Part shown: positions 1 to 8,765 of the stretch, in pieces
How positions within the stretch are numbered: the first letter of the stretch is position 1
Layout of the letters: every line of letters begins with the position of its first letter
From: Granulicella mallensis MP5ACTX8
GTDB taxonomy: Bacteria > Acidobacteriota > Terriglobia > Terriglobales > Acidobacteriaceae
Length of the DNA: 64,000 nucleotides
Direction: 5' to 3'
NCBI RefSeq assembly: GCF_000178955.2
Contig: NC_016631.1
Span: forward strand, 5,394,001-5,458,000
The notes under the pieces: model-generated
The model's database searches: none
Seen by the model: the letters and a program-made list of their open reading frames with translations, nothing else
Told to the model about the DNA's origin: nothing
Made by a program: the position numbers and the translations under genes

Positions 1-94
1 CTCCCGGTTTTTACTTTCTTTGGAAGTGATGGCATAAACTGAAACCGTCGGCAGGTTCTACCCGCCGGCACTTTGCATTCCCGGAGTCCTTGCC

Positions 95-448
95 ATGACC
101 AAAGCCGAACTCGTCGACCACGTCATAGCCCTCGGCGATCTGACCCGCCGCGATGGCGAGGTTATCGTCGATACACTCTTCGACTCGATTATTGGAGCCG
201 TCAAATCGGGCGACAAGGTTGAAGTCCGCGGATTTGGAAGCTTCCGTACGCGCCAGCGCAAGCCGCGCACCGGACGCAATCCGAAGACCGGGGCCTCTGT
301 CTCGGTCCCGGCCAAGCGCGTCCCTTACTTCAAGCCAAGCAAGGACCTGCGCGACCTGATCAATCCAGGAGAGTCGAAGCCTGTCAGGGCTGCAAAGACT
401 CAGGAACCTCATCAGCCCATCGATCCCCACCATCCGCCCGCAATGTAG
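95..448 (+). CDS. HU/IHF-family DNA-binding protein
   Basis: Small basic nucleoid protein of 117 residues that bends and compacts DNA as a dimer. The whole HU fold is visible: the helical start MTKAELVDHVIALGDL, the GFGSF turn near residues 46-50, and the DNA-clasping arm containing GRNPKTG followed by VPAKRVPYFKPSKDLR. The family is usually about 90-100 residues. The extra C-terminal 25 residues are rich in Pro, His and Lys and are not part of the fold. GGAG eight bases before the ATG supports the start. It is not obviously in an operon with the lipoprotein gene 144 bp downstream. Which HU/IHF subtype it is cannot be decided from sequence alone. Confidence 0.95.
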   Translation: MTKAELVDHVIALGDLTRRDGEVIVDTLFDSIIGAVKSGDKVEVRGFGSFRTRQRKPRTGRNPKTGASVSVPAKRVPYFKPSKDLRDLINPGESKPVRAAKTQEPHQPIDPHHPPAM

Positions 449-592
449 TTGCGTTGCGCGGCCAGGATCATGAGCGTGCGGCGGAAGTACGCGGAGCCGC
501 GCGCTGAAAGTAAGCGGTAACGTTTAAATTTCCCGGTAGCCCCATCACTCCTCATCACACCAAGGCAATCCCTTTGCTATTCTGACAGCCCC

Positions 593-2596
593 ATGCAAAT
601 GAGACTGCTTGCTGCTATTCCACTCTTCGCGTTCCTCGCCCTGACCGGGTGCACCAGCAGCAGTATCAGCCCTCATGGAACATCCACGCCTCCACCGGTA
701 GTAACTCAACCGCCGCCTCCCCCGCCTCCGCCACCTCCGCCACCTCCGCCACCTCCGCCTCCTCCGCCTCCACCGCCACCACCACCACCGCCGCCTCCGC
801 CACCGCCACCGCCACCGCCACCACCACCACCTCCATCAGGATCCGGAGTCGGTTTTAGCGGCAAGGTACAAGGGCGTCAGCAGGCGATCGTCGGGGCTTC
901 GGTGCAACTTTATGCAGCGGGCACTTCGGGAAATGGTTCTGCCCCACAGGCCTTGCTGTCCAGCGCGGTCACGACCGACGCAACCGGCAGCTTTACCGTG
1001 CCGTCCGGGTACACCTGCCCTTCCGCAACTGCTATCACTTATTTACTGGCAGAAGGCGGCCAGGCCGCAGGTGCGTCTTCGGCAAATGCCGATCTGTGGC
1101 TGATGGCTCCGATCGGCGCGTGTGGAGACATCACAGCATCGACCACAGCCGTTCTGAACGAGGTGACGACCGTGGCCTCGGCCTGGGCGCTGTCGCAATT
1201 TCTCGCGCCTGAAGGCAATCTGGGTGCGACCTCCACCAATGCCCTGGGCCTTGCCAATGCCGTTATCGTTGCGAATAACCTGGTCAATATCGCCACGGGA
1301 ACCTCCCCGGGAGCGGCGGTGCCTGCCAACGTTACGGTTTCCACCGCGAAGCTGAATACGCTGGCTGATGCACTCTCATCGTGCATGGCTCCGGCGGGAG
1401 AGACAGCCTGCGCGGCGCTGCTCTCCGCTGCGACGACAAGCGGAACGACTCCCGGCAATACGCTGGATGCGGCGCTCAATATCGCACGTCATCCAGCCAA
1501 CAACGTGAGCAGCATCTATACGCTGGCACAGGCGAATGCTATCTTTCCATCCTTGACCGCCGCTCCGCCGGACTGGCTGCTCTACAGGACGATTACGGGC
1601 GGCGGCCTGGAGCAGACGCCAAGGGCCATCGCCATCGATTCTGCCGGTAACGTCTGGGTAGCGACTGACTATGGTGCGGTCGCGAAGTTCTCTACGAACG
1701 GCACTCCTGTCGCCCCAGAAGGGTTCACAGGTACCGGTGTTAACGAATCTAGAAGCATGGCACTGGATGTCCATGACAACGTATGGATCGCAAACCGGGA
1801 GACCACGCAAAACAGCGGCCTTGGCGATGTTATAGAACTGTCCCCAACAGGTCAGTTACTCTCCGGCACAGGCGGCTTTACGGACGGAGGCATCAATTTC
1901 CCCCAGGGCATTGCTACCGATCCGAACGGAAATGTATGGGTAGCGAACGCCAATCTCTCTACGGTCACCCTGCTCAATGACAGCGGCACGGTGCTTGCTG
2001 CCTCAATTGGTGCAGGGGGAGGATTGATCGCGGTACCTGACGCTATCGCTGTGGATGCCAACGATAATGCATGGGTCGGCAACACTGGCGCTGGCTCGAC
2101 GATCACTCGAATCTCTTCCGACGGCTCGCAGGTGACGAACCTCACGTGCTGCGACCACCCGGCAGGTATCGCTGTCGATCAGGAAGACAACGTCTGGACT
2201 GCAAACTTTCTCGATGACAGCATTACCATGATTACGAATACCTCCGCAGCAAGCCCCAACATCGACAACTTCTCGGGCGCACATAGCGGGCTCTTCTCAC
2301 CCAATGGCATCGCCGTGGATGGCGCAGGGAATGTATGGGTGACCAACTACTATCAGAATCCCGCTGGTTCCCTCACTGAAGTTGCAGGTGCCGACGCCTC
2401 CGTACCAGGGGCGTTTCTATCGCCACCGGACGCTGGTTTCGGCAGCGATGCTTCCATGCTGGATCCCTATGGTATTGCAATCGATGCCAGCGGAAACCTG
2501 TGGGTCTCCAATACCGGGAACCTTTCGGTGACCCAATTTGTCGGCGCAGCGGTTCCGGTTAAGACGCCCCTGGTGGGACCGCCGCAGCTTCCCTAA
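593..2596 (+). CDS. Poly-proline lipoprotein with seven NHL/Vgb-like beta-propeller repeats
   Basis: Predicted outer-surface or periplasmic lipoprotein of 667 residues. The N-terminus is a lipoprotein signal ending in the lipobox LTGC (Cys20). Residues 40-81 are 42 consecutive prolines, probably a stiff rod that lifts the rest off the membrane. Then comes a region of about 250 residues that I cannot assign. The C-terminal 270 residues hold seven blades, each with the pattern D-x-x-[GD]-N-x-W-[VI]-[AGST]-N (for example GNVWVAN, DNAWVGN, GNLWVSN), as in NHL or virginiamycin-lyase-like propellers. No catalytic residues are evident, so a binding or structural role is more likely than lyase activity. 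Function unknown. Confidence 0.85.
   Translation: MQMRLLAAIPLFAFLALTGCTSSSISPHGTSTPPPVVTQPPPPPPPPPPPPPPPPPPPPPPPPPPPPPPPPPPPPPPPPPPSGSGVGFSGKVQGRQQAIVGASVQLYAAGTSGNGSAPQALLSSAVTTDATGSFTVPSGYTCPSATAITYLLAEGGQAAGASSANADLWLMAPIGACGDITASTTAVLNEVTTVASAWALSQFLAPEGNLGATSTNALGLANAVIVANNLVNIATGTSPGAAVPANVTVSTAKLNTLADALSSCMAPAGETACAALLSAATTSGTTPGNTLDAALNIARHPANNVSSIYTLAQANAIFPSLTAAPPDWLLYRTITGGGLEQTPRAIAIDSAGNVWVATDYGAVAKFSTNGTPVAPEGFTGTGVNESRSMALDVHDNVWIANRETTQNSGLGDVIELSPTGQLLSGTGGFTDGGINFPQGIATDPNGNVWVANANLSTVTLLNDSGTVLAASIGAGGGLIAVPDAIAVDANDNAWVGNTGAGSTITRISSDGSQVTNLTCCDHPAGIAVDQEDNVWTANFLDDSITMITNTSAASPNIDNFSGAHSGLFSPNGIAVDGAGNVWVTNYYQNPAGSLTEVAGADASVPGAFLSPPDAGFGSDASMLDPYGIAIDASGNLWVSNTGNLSVTQFVGAAVPVKTPLVGPPQLP
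710..835 (+). repeat. CCN microsatellite encoding 42 prolines
   Basis: An uninterrupted run of 42 CCN codons inside the lipoprotein gene, mixing CCG, CCA, CCT and CCC in short sub-repeats such as CCG-CCA-CCT. The trinucleotide structure makes it prone to change in length by whole codons without losing frame. A proline run this long would be expected to depend on EF-P for translation (known of EF-P; inferred here). Confidence 0.95.
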
Positions 2597-2630
2597 TAAG
2601 CCCTTCTCCTGACGTTTGGGGTGGCACTAG

Positions 2631-2675
2631 AAGCAGATTCCCTTCGGGAATGACAACAAGAAAAGCAAGAGCAAA
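2631..2675 (+). repeat. Single copy of the GATTCCC/GGGAATGACAAC palindromic repeat
   Basis: Between the lipoprotein stop and the ABC transporter start lies AAGCAGATTCCCTTCGGGAA followed by TGACAACAAGAAAAGCAA. The same unit, with GATTCCCT-CGGGAAT forming a short hairpin, recurs near 5.3, 20.2, 29.1, 38.8 and (degenerate) 46.0 kb, always between genes. Confidence 0.9.
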
Positions 2676-2706
2676 GGCAAGGGCTTTGCCGTACACTCGA
2701 AGACCT

Positions 2707-3519
2707 ATGCCCCCCGCGATCGCAGCCCACTCTCTCACTCGCAGCTTCGACGGAGGATTTACCGCCGTCGACCGCATCGATCTGGCCGTTGAGCCAGGAC
2801 AGTTCTTTGGCTTCCTCGGACCGAATGGCGCGGGCAAGTCGACCACCATCAAGATGCTTACGGGACTGCTGGCGCCGACCTCTGGCAGCATTCAGATCCT
2901 GGGCGAAGATATGCTGAACAATCCGGTCGAGGTCAAACGCCACATCGGCGTCGTGCCCGAAGGCATGGCGCTCTTCGGCAAGCTCACCGCGACCGAGTAC
3001 CTGCACTTCGTCGGCCGCATGTACGGGCTCGATAAGCAGGTAACGCAACAGCGGACCGCCGAGTTGCTGGAGTTCATGGGACTGGCCAACGAGCAGAAGA
3101 AGCTTCTCGCCGACTACTCGCACGGCATGGGTAAGAAGCTCGCCCTGGCGGCCGCCGTGATTCATGGACCCAAGGTGCTGTTCCTGGACGAACCCTTCGA
3201 GGGCGTCGACGCCATCGCCGCGGGGACGCTGAAGAGCATGCTGCAGGGCATGATCGCCCGGGGCGCTACGATCTTTCTTACCTCGCATGTGCTGGAGATC
3301 GTCGAGCGGCTCTGCTCGCACATCGCCATCATCGATAAAGGCCATATCGTCGCCAAGGGTTCGCTGGATGAGTTGCGCGCCGGCGTTCAGGCCCGGCTGG
3401 CGCATGGTGAAGCCGCCGATCCCAATGCCAAGCTCACGCTCGAACAGATCTTCATCAATGTAGTCGGCGGCGAATCGGGTGCCACGCATCCCGAACAGGA
3501 GCTGCAATGGCTGGGGTAG
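2707..3519 (+). CDS. ABC transporter ATP-binding protein
   Basis: Cytoplasmic ATPase of 270 residues of an ABC-2-type transporter. It has the Walker A sequence GPNGAGKST, a Q-loop region, a Walker B with LFLDEPFEGVD, and the H-loop LTSHVLE. The signature is atypical, reading YSHGMGKKL where LSGGQ is usual, as is common in the ABC-2/CcmA-like branch. I chose the ATG at 2707: an upstream in-frame ATG at 2650 lies in the intergenic repeat and would add a low-complexity basic tail. The stop overlaps the start of the permease gene by 13 bases, so the two are translationally coupled. Substrate unknown. Confidence 0.9.
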   Translation: MPPAIAAHSLTRSFDGGFTAVDRIDLAVEPGQFFGFLGPNGAGKSTTIKMLTGLLAPTSGSIQILGEDMLNNPVEVKRHIGVVPEGMALFGKLTATEYLHFVGRMYGLDKQVTQQRTAELLEFMGLANEQKKLLADYSHGMGKKLALAAAVIHGPKVLFLDEPFEGVDAIAAGTLKSMLQGMIARGATIFLTSHVLEIVERLCSHIAIIDKGHIVAKGSLDELRAGVQARLAHGEAADPNAKLTLEQIFINVVGGESGATHPEQELQWLG

Positions 3520-5234
3520 GCCTCACGCCCAACGACGGACGCTGGACTGCCGCGCAGACTCGCGCCCAGTTCGCCGCGATCGCGCAGTTGCGCTGGCGCA
3601 TCACCGTGAATGCCTTCCGGCGCAAGGGCGGAGCGGGCGAGATGATCGCCCGCATCATCACCTATCCCCTCTTCGCCGGGTTCGCCTTCGGGCCCACCAT
3701 TCTTGTGGGCATCGGCGCGTATTACTTCGCGCTCAATGGGCACCTCGACCACATCTCCTGGCTGTTGTGGGGGACTTTTGTCCTCTGCCAGTTGCTCAAC
3801 ATCAATCTTGGGCAGCCCGGAACGACCTTCGACCCGACGCAGCTCATTCGCTTCCCACTGAGCCTGAGCAACTACGTCGCTGTCCGCCTGTTCTTCGGCC
3901 TGTTGACCCCGGCTAACGTCATCGGTTCGCTGATGGCCCTGGCGGTTGCCGTCGGCGCCACCGTCGCCCTGCCCGCGCTCTGGTTCTATTCGCTGCTCTC
4001 TCTGGCGATCTTTGCGGCAGCCAACGCGCTCTTCTCGCGGATGGTCTTCGCCTGGGTCGACCGCTGGCTTTCGACGCGGCGCGCTCGTGAGATCTTTACC
4101 GGTCTGATCTTTTTCTTTTCGCTGGGCTTTCAGTATCTAAACTTCACGTTTAATCCCGCCTATAACCACCATCATCAGGCCAACGCAGTCTCCGCGGCCC
4201 GCCTGAATGCCGGGATCAACTTCTACCACCATGCCCTGCCGTTCCTGGCCGCACTTCCGCCTGGACTGACCAGTTCCTCGCTCGTCGCCGCCCATCGCGG
4301 ACAGCCGCTCGCTGCTCTCGGGTTCATGCTTGGATGCGCTGCCTTCGCCGCAGCCTTCTTCGCGGTCTTCGCGTTACGAATGCGCACGGAGTTCCGTGGC
4401 GAAGACCTCAGCGACCAAGCCAATGCCGTCTCGCGCAAAGCCAAGTCGCCGGCAAAGTCAATCGCCGCTGCGCCTGCTTCTTCTGCAGCACAACCTGAGA
4501 TCCGTTTTCTGGGGCTCTCTTCGGTGACCACAGCCGTACTCGGCAAAGAGCTGCTCTACGTTCGCCGCAATACCGGCATCTTCTATAGCCTGGTGGCGCC
4601 GGTCGTCATGGTCTTCCTCTTCGCCGGCAGGCTGGCGACGCATAGCAATGCCACCTGGCTCTTTCCCGCGGCCATGGCCTACACCCTGCTGGGTGTTGCC
4701 CCGCTGGCGTATAACTCGTTCGGCCTCGAAGCCGAAGGTTCGCAGTTTTATTTCATGGCTCCTGTGCGTTTGCGCGATGTGTTCTTCGCCAAGAACCTGG
4801 TGAACTTCCTGCTTGCCTTTGTCGAGATTGCCGCTGTTTTTATCATTATTACGATGATCGCCAGGATGCCCTCGCTGCTGAATGCCGCCAGCGGGCTGTT
4901 GTGGGCTGCGACCACTCTGCTGTTCAGCACGACGCTGGGTAATCGCCGCTCGATCACAGCTCCCAAAAAGATCACGGTCGCCAAGATGGGGTCCGGGAAG
5001 CAGGCGTCCCCTCTGAGCGCGCTCATCAGCATGGGTCTTTTGATGGGGTCGGCAGGTATCGGGGCCGGGTTGCTGTTCCTGGGGATCTTCTTCGGAATGC
5101 CCTGGTTGCCCTTGCCGATCTTTGCGGTACTCGCGGGCGTCGCGGTGTTCGTCTATGTGCGCAGCCTGGATTCCATCGATAGGTTTGCCCTGGCTCATCG
5201 GGATGAATTGTTTGAAGAGCTCTGCAAGAAGTAG
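3507..5234 (+). CDS. ABC-2-type transporter permease
   Basis: Membrane subunit of 575 residues, partner of the preceding ATPase. It has two blocks of hydrophobic segments, roughly residues 50-290 and 360-560, joined by a charged Ala/Lys-rich cytoplasmic loop around residues 300-330. About ten to twelve membrane spans can be picked out by eye, and there is no large periplasmic domain. The likely job is export of a lipid-like compound, polysaccharide or small molecule, but nothing in sequence or neighbourhood identifies the substrate. It is followed by a large inverted repeat shared with the convergent pgeF. Confidence 0.85.
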   Translation: MAGVGLTPNDGRWTAAQTRAQFAAIAQLRWRITVNAFRRKGGAGEMIARIITYPLFAGFAFGPTILVGIGAYYFALNGHLDHISWLLWGTFVLCQLLNINLGQPGTTFDPTQLIRFPLSLSNYVAVRLFFGLLTPANVIGSLMALAVAVGATVALPALWFYSLLSLAIFAAANALFSRMVFAWVDRWLSTRRAREIFTGLIFFFSLGFQYLNFTFNPAYNHHHQANAVSAARLNAGINFYHHALPFLAALPPGLTSSSLVAAHRGQPLAALGFMLGCAAFAAAFFAVFALRMRTEFRGEDLSDQANAVSRKAKSPAKSIAAAPASSAAQPEIRFLGLSSVTTAVLGKELLYVRRNTGIFYSLVAPVVMVFLFAGRLATHSNATWLFPAAMAYTLLGVAPLAYNSFGLEAEGSQFYFMAPVRLRDVFFAKNLVNFLLAFVEIAAVFIIITMIARMPSLLNAASGLLWAATTLLFSTTLGNRRSITAPKKITVAKMGSGKQASPLSALISMGLLMGSAGIGAGLLFLGIFFGMPWLPLPIFAVLAGVAVFVYVRSLDSIDRFALAHRDELFEELCKK

Positions 5235-5246
5235 GGCTTTGGGGTC

Positions 5247-5395
5247 GTTGCTTTTCTTGTTGTCATTCCCGGAGGGAATCTGCTGTTTGGTGGTGGGGCC
5301 ATGATATTTGTGGCGGGCAGAAAGCAGATTCCCTGCGGGAATGACAACAAGAAAGGCAAAAGCAACAGCAAAAACAACGGCAAAAGCAACAGCAG
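5247..5395. repeat. Inverted pair of GATTCCC-type repeats between convergent genes
   Basis: The left arm (5247-5286) reads GTTGCTTTTCTTGTTGTCAT then the TCCCGGAGGGAATC hairpin. The right arm (5322-5366) is its reverse complement with small changes. Each arm has its own hairpin, and the pair can form one much larger stem. The position between convergent stops at 5234 and 5397 suggests it also acts as a bidirectional transcription barrier (inference). The A-rich tail runs into the 3' end of pgeF. Confidence 0.9.
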
Positions 5396-5396
5396 C

Positions 5397-6227
5397 TTAG
5401 CGAAGTTCGGTTACCCCGATGACGTTCAACATGCGGCCCGTAAATCCGTGTTCGCTGCGGTGAGAGAAGTATTTCCGACGGCCATCGCTCAGCCGCGTGC
5501 AAGCCGTGCATTCCCCAACGACACTGATCTTCTCGGCTGCAACGCCCGCATCGAGCAACTGCCTTCGATTGGCCTCAAATAGATCGAGATGAATCTGCGA
5601 GCCAACTTCGGAAAAGAGCTCCGGCGCATAGGCAAACTCACTCTCAAACTTCGACCGAACCTCTGGACCCACCTCAAAACAGCAGGGACCGATCGCTGGA
5701 CCGATGGCAGCGATAAGGTCGCTGGAACGCGAGCCATACCGGAGCTTCATTGCCGCAATGCCCTGTTCAACGATCTGTGCCCGTGTTCCGCGCCAGCCGG
5801 CGTGGAACGCCGCAACTACCCGCGCCTGCGTGTCCGCCACCAGTACCGGCGTGCAGTCCGCGGTCTGTATTCCGAGCAGTAACTCTTTGAGATCGGTCAT
5901 CAGGCCGTCGCCCTGCAGGACCGCCTTACCCTCTTCCGTTGCCAGCGGGCCATGATCGGCCTCTACCGCGCAGACCACGTTGCCGTGGATCTGGCGAATC
6001 GTAACCAGCTCCAGGGAATGCTCGCCCGTGACGGTACCCGCAAACCTTCTGCGGTTCTCCGCTACCGTCTCCGCCTGATCCTCAGGCGTCCAGCCAAGAT
6101 TCAACTCCCCTTCGCCGTAGACGCTGGAACTGCCGCCCTGCCGAGTGCTGAATCCCGCATGTAGCCATGGATACTCCGCCCACTTTTCGATCCTGACGAT
6201 ACCGGGGGTTTGCTCTAAGCCTGCCAT
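5397..6227 (-). CDS. pgeF: Peptidoglycan editing factor PgeF (YfiH/laccase-domain family)
   Basis: 276-residue cytoplasmic enzyme of the Cu-oxidase_4/YfiH family. Family members were called polyphenol oxidases. In E. coli the protein keeps wrongly built muropeptides (serine in place of L-alanine) out of peptidoglycan. The family's metal-site motifs are present in order: QIHG, TADC, HAGWRGT and IGPCCFEVG, followed by CTACTR near the C-terminus. Length is normal for the family. It stands alone, convergent to the ABC permease. A GC-rich hairpin lies 38 bases upstream of its start. Confidence 0.92.
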   Translation of the reverse strand: MAGLEQTPGIVRIEKWAEYPWLHAGFSTRQGGSSSVYGEGELNLGWTPEDQAETVAENRRRFAGTVTGEHSLELVTIRQIHGNVVCAVEADHGPLATEEGKAVLQGDGLMTDLKELLLGIQTADCTPVLVADTQARVVAAFHAGWRGTRAQIVEQGIAAMKLRYGSRSSDLIAAIGPAIGPCCFEVGPEVRSKFESEFAYAPELFSEVGSQIHLDLFEANRRQLLDAGVAAEKISVVGECTACTRLSDGRRKYFSHRSEHGFTGRMLNVIGVTELR

Positions 6228-6655
6228 CTGGCCATTCTAAGGCGGTTTCGGCCTTAAAGAATCTGGGCCCGCTTTCCGGCGGGCCCGAGAGAGGCATAGG
6301 GGGAGGGAGAAACTGAGGAATCGTTGGAAGAGCCCAAAAACGGGCGAATGTGGAATCAACTTCGGTGGGACAGAATGGAATTGCCTCTCAGTTACTGGAT
6401 TAGACGTGTAGCTTTCAAAATGGACGCACAGTTTAGTAAATAAAATTACAAATCTTTTCATGAAGACTTTCACCCATTCCAACAGCCTTCTTTTCAAGCA
6501 ATTCCGAGATAGTAAAGAAACGTTCGCGCCGTTCCCGCGTCTAATCTGTCGATTGGCCAATAGCCGGCAGCACTTTTCCACCACAGACCGGCCAAAGTCA
6601 CATTAAACCCCTTGCATTTGAAAGGTTTCCGGGTTACGATACCGCGATTGCCTGC
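6228..6655. other. 428-bp divergent intergenic region with a GC-rich hairpin
   Basis: Separates the divergent pgeF and aroDE genes. A strong hairpin, GGGCCCGC (6265-6272) with GCGGGCCC (6279-6286), lies close to pgeF, in its probable leader. The middle part (about 6400-6500) is AT-rich and probably holds promoters for both sides, but I cannot name a convincing -35/-10 pair. No ORF is supported. Confidence 0.6.
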
Positions 6656-8434
6656 ATGACAACTGCCAACCAAATCGCCTCCCATCTCCTCCGCTCCCGC
6701 ATCGGCAAGATCTGTGTTGCCGTTACCGGAGCGACGCCGGACGAACTCATAGAAAAGGCTACAAACGTCCTAAAAGAGACGACCTTTCTGGAGTTTCGCC
6801 TCGATTACCTGCCAAAACCCATGGCCGCACTTCCGCTTCTCAAAGAGTTTCTTGCGGAAAATGGCGCCGCCACGGTGATCGCCACCTGCCGATGTAAAGA
6901 GAATGGCGGACGCTTCGAAGGTTCGAATACCGGTGCACTCGACGTTTTATTGAAGGCCGCTGAAAGCGGATTTCAACTCGTCGACATCGAACTCGAAGCC
7001 ATCGAGAAGCTTCCCAAGACAACGATGGATCGCCTGCGCGAAGCCGGCGCCGCCGTCATCATCAGCCACCATGACTTTCACGGGACCAAAGATCTCGATG
7101 CCGTTTACAACCGCATCGAACCTTTTGCTCCCGACTTCATCAAGGTCGTTCCGACCGCCAAGTCCCTCTCTGACAATCTGACGCTGATGCGCTTCCTGGA
7201 GCGCATGGAAGACCGTTCGAAGTCCAGCATCGTCGGCATCTGTATGGGAGAAGCGGGCATCATCTCGCGTGTTCTCGGACTTCGGGCTGGTTCGGCCTTT
7301 ACCTTTGCCGCGGCTAACGCGGGCGAAGAGACGGCTCCCGGCCAGATCGCTGCGCGTACCCTGATCGAGGACTACCGCATCGACCAGGTAGACGCCGCGA
7401 CCAAGGTCTACGGTGTTGCCGGAAACCCAATCCGCTCCTCGCTCTCTCCCTTGATGATGAACACGGCCTTCCGTCGCGAGACGGTGAATGCGGTCTATCT
7501 TGCCCTGCAAGCGACCAAGGTCGACGACCTCTTCAAGCTTGTGCGGGAGATTCCGATCCAGGGCCTCAGCGTCACCATGCCGCTGAAGGAAGCCATCATG
7601 CCCTTGCTTGAGCGCACGGATCCTCTTTCGGCCAAGATCGGCGCCGTCAACACGGTTCTTCGAGCACAGGACGGCAAGTTCTACGGCTTCAATACCGACG
7701 TTGCTGGAATCGTCGGTCCCCTGGAGCGGCGCTTGAGCCTCAAGGGCGCAAAAGTGCTCGTTCTGGGCGCAGGCGGTGCGGCACGGGCTGCCGTCTTCGG
7801 TTGCCGCGACAAGGGCGCCGAGGTCTGGATCCTGAATCGCACCCCCGAGACGGCACAGAAGCTCGCCCGTCAGGCCGGAGCCAAGACCATCAAACGCGAC
7901 GCCGTCGCCAAGATGGGTTTTGACGTCATCATCAATGCGACGCCGGTGGGCATGACCGGGCAAAAAGCGGCTCCGCTGCTCCAGCCTGAAGATCTTGTCG
8001 CTCGGATCGTCTTCGACCTGGTTTACAACCCCATCGAGACCCCGCTGCTGCGCCTGGCGCGGCAGAAGGGCCTGACTGCGATCTCCGGAGTGGAGATGTT
8101 CGTGCAGCAGGGAGCACGCCAGTTCGAGATCTGGACCGGCAAGCCCGCACCCGAGGAAGAGATGCTGCGTGTCGTTCTGCACGCCCTGCGCCAATCCGCA
8201 GAGGCTGCAGGGGAGACCGCCGCACCGCAGACCACCGCAACTCCTGAACCGGAAGCGAAGGCAACGCCCAAGGCTCCCGCAAAGGTTGCGGAGGCACCAG
8301 CGAAAGCCGTCGCGAGCACTCCGGCAAAGACTGCCGTCAAAGCACCGGTAAAAGCACCCGCAAAGACCGTGGCCAAGCCAGCCGCAAAACCGGCAGCGAA
8401 AACAGCAACCAAGGCCAAGCCGAAGGGTAAGTAA
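6656..8434 (+). CDS. aroDE: Fused 3-dehydroquinate dehydratase (type I)-shikimate dehydrogenase with basic tail
   Basis: 592-residue bifunctional enzyme for two consecutive shikimate-pathway steps: dehydroquinate to dehydroshikimate, then NADPH-dependent reduction to shikimate. Residues about 15-240 are the type I dehydratase, with EFRLD, the catalytic His pair at 138-139 (SHHDF) and the Schiff-base Lys163 (FIKVV). Residues about 250-515 are AroE, with GNPIRSSLSP, Lys311 in VTMPLKE, NTD of GFNTD, the Rossmann loop GAGGAA (371-376), INATPVGM and the C-terminal Q-Q-G-A motif. The last 75 residues are a Pro-Ala-Lys repeat resembling histone H1 tails, not part of either enzyme. AroD-AroE fusions are known from plants, chlamydiae and some other bacteria. 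Confidence 0.95.
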   Translation: MTTANQIASHLLRSRIGKICVAVTGATPDELIEKATNVLKETTFLEFRLDYLPKPMAALPLLKEFLAENGAATVIATCRCKENGGRFEGSNTGALDVLLKAAESGFQLVDIELEAIEKLPKTTMDRLREAGAAVIISHHDFHGTKDLDAVYNRIEPFAPDFIKVVPTAKSLSDNLTLMRFLERMEDRSKSSIVGICMGEAGIISRVLGLRAGSAFTFAAANAGEETAPGQIAARTLIEDYRIDQVDAATKVYGVAGNPIRSSLSPLMMNTAFRRETVNAVYLALQATKVDDLFKLVREIPIQGLSVTMPLKEAIMPLLERTDPLSAKIGAVNTVLRAQDGKFYGFNTDVAGIVGPLERRLSLKGAKVLVLGAGGAARAAVFGCRDKGAEVWILNRTPETAQKLARQAGAKTIKRDAVAKMGFDVIINATPVGMTGQKAAPLLQPEDLVARIVFDLVYNPIETPLLRLARQKGLTAISGVEMFVQQGARQFEIWTGKPAPEEEMLRVVLHALRQSAEAAGETAAPQTTATPEPEAKATPKAPAKVAEAPAKAVASTPAKTAVKAPVKAPAKTVAKPAAKPAAKTATKAKPKGK

Positions 8435-8485
8435 CGCCCCTTCGGCCTGGCAGCCGCTCGCAGATCTAAAGCGCTTTCGTCACAA

Positions 8486-8530
8486 ATGACATCTATCGCA
8501 GAATCATTGCGATAGCCGTCATCTTTTCTT
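8486..8530 (+). terminator. Probable rho-independent terminator of aroDE
   Basis: ATGAC (8486-8490) and CTATCGCA (8493-8500) pair with TGCGATAG (8508-8515) and GTCAT (8518-8522) around a seven-base loop, followed by the pyrimidine-rich CTTTTCTTCCC. It lies about 50 bp after the aroDE stop. The rest of the 331-bp gap up to 8765 shows no ORF or clear regulatory site. Confidence 0.6.
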
Positions 8531-8765
8531 CCCTATCACTCGTCCAAGCAGTTGTTGAGCCTTGGCTCCTGATGCTTGCGCCTGAAGCAGGCCAGACCTC
8601 GCCTGCATGCAAACTGTAGCTACTACATAACATTTCATCGCCCTGCGTTACACTAACCCTCCGCTGGTGCAACGATCCGGCAAGCCACACGTCTCTCCCC
8701 AGGTCTTACTGCCCCTTGCTGGCAAGCGATCGCGAGAGGAAAAATGGAAAGGAACAAGTCTGAGG

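Noticed and set aside
2650-2706. N-terminal extension of the ABC ATPase
   Set aside because: It translates the palindromic repeat found in other intergenic places; the domain starts at 2707.
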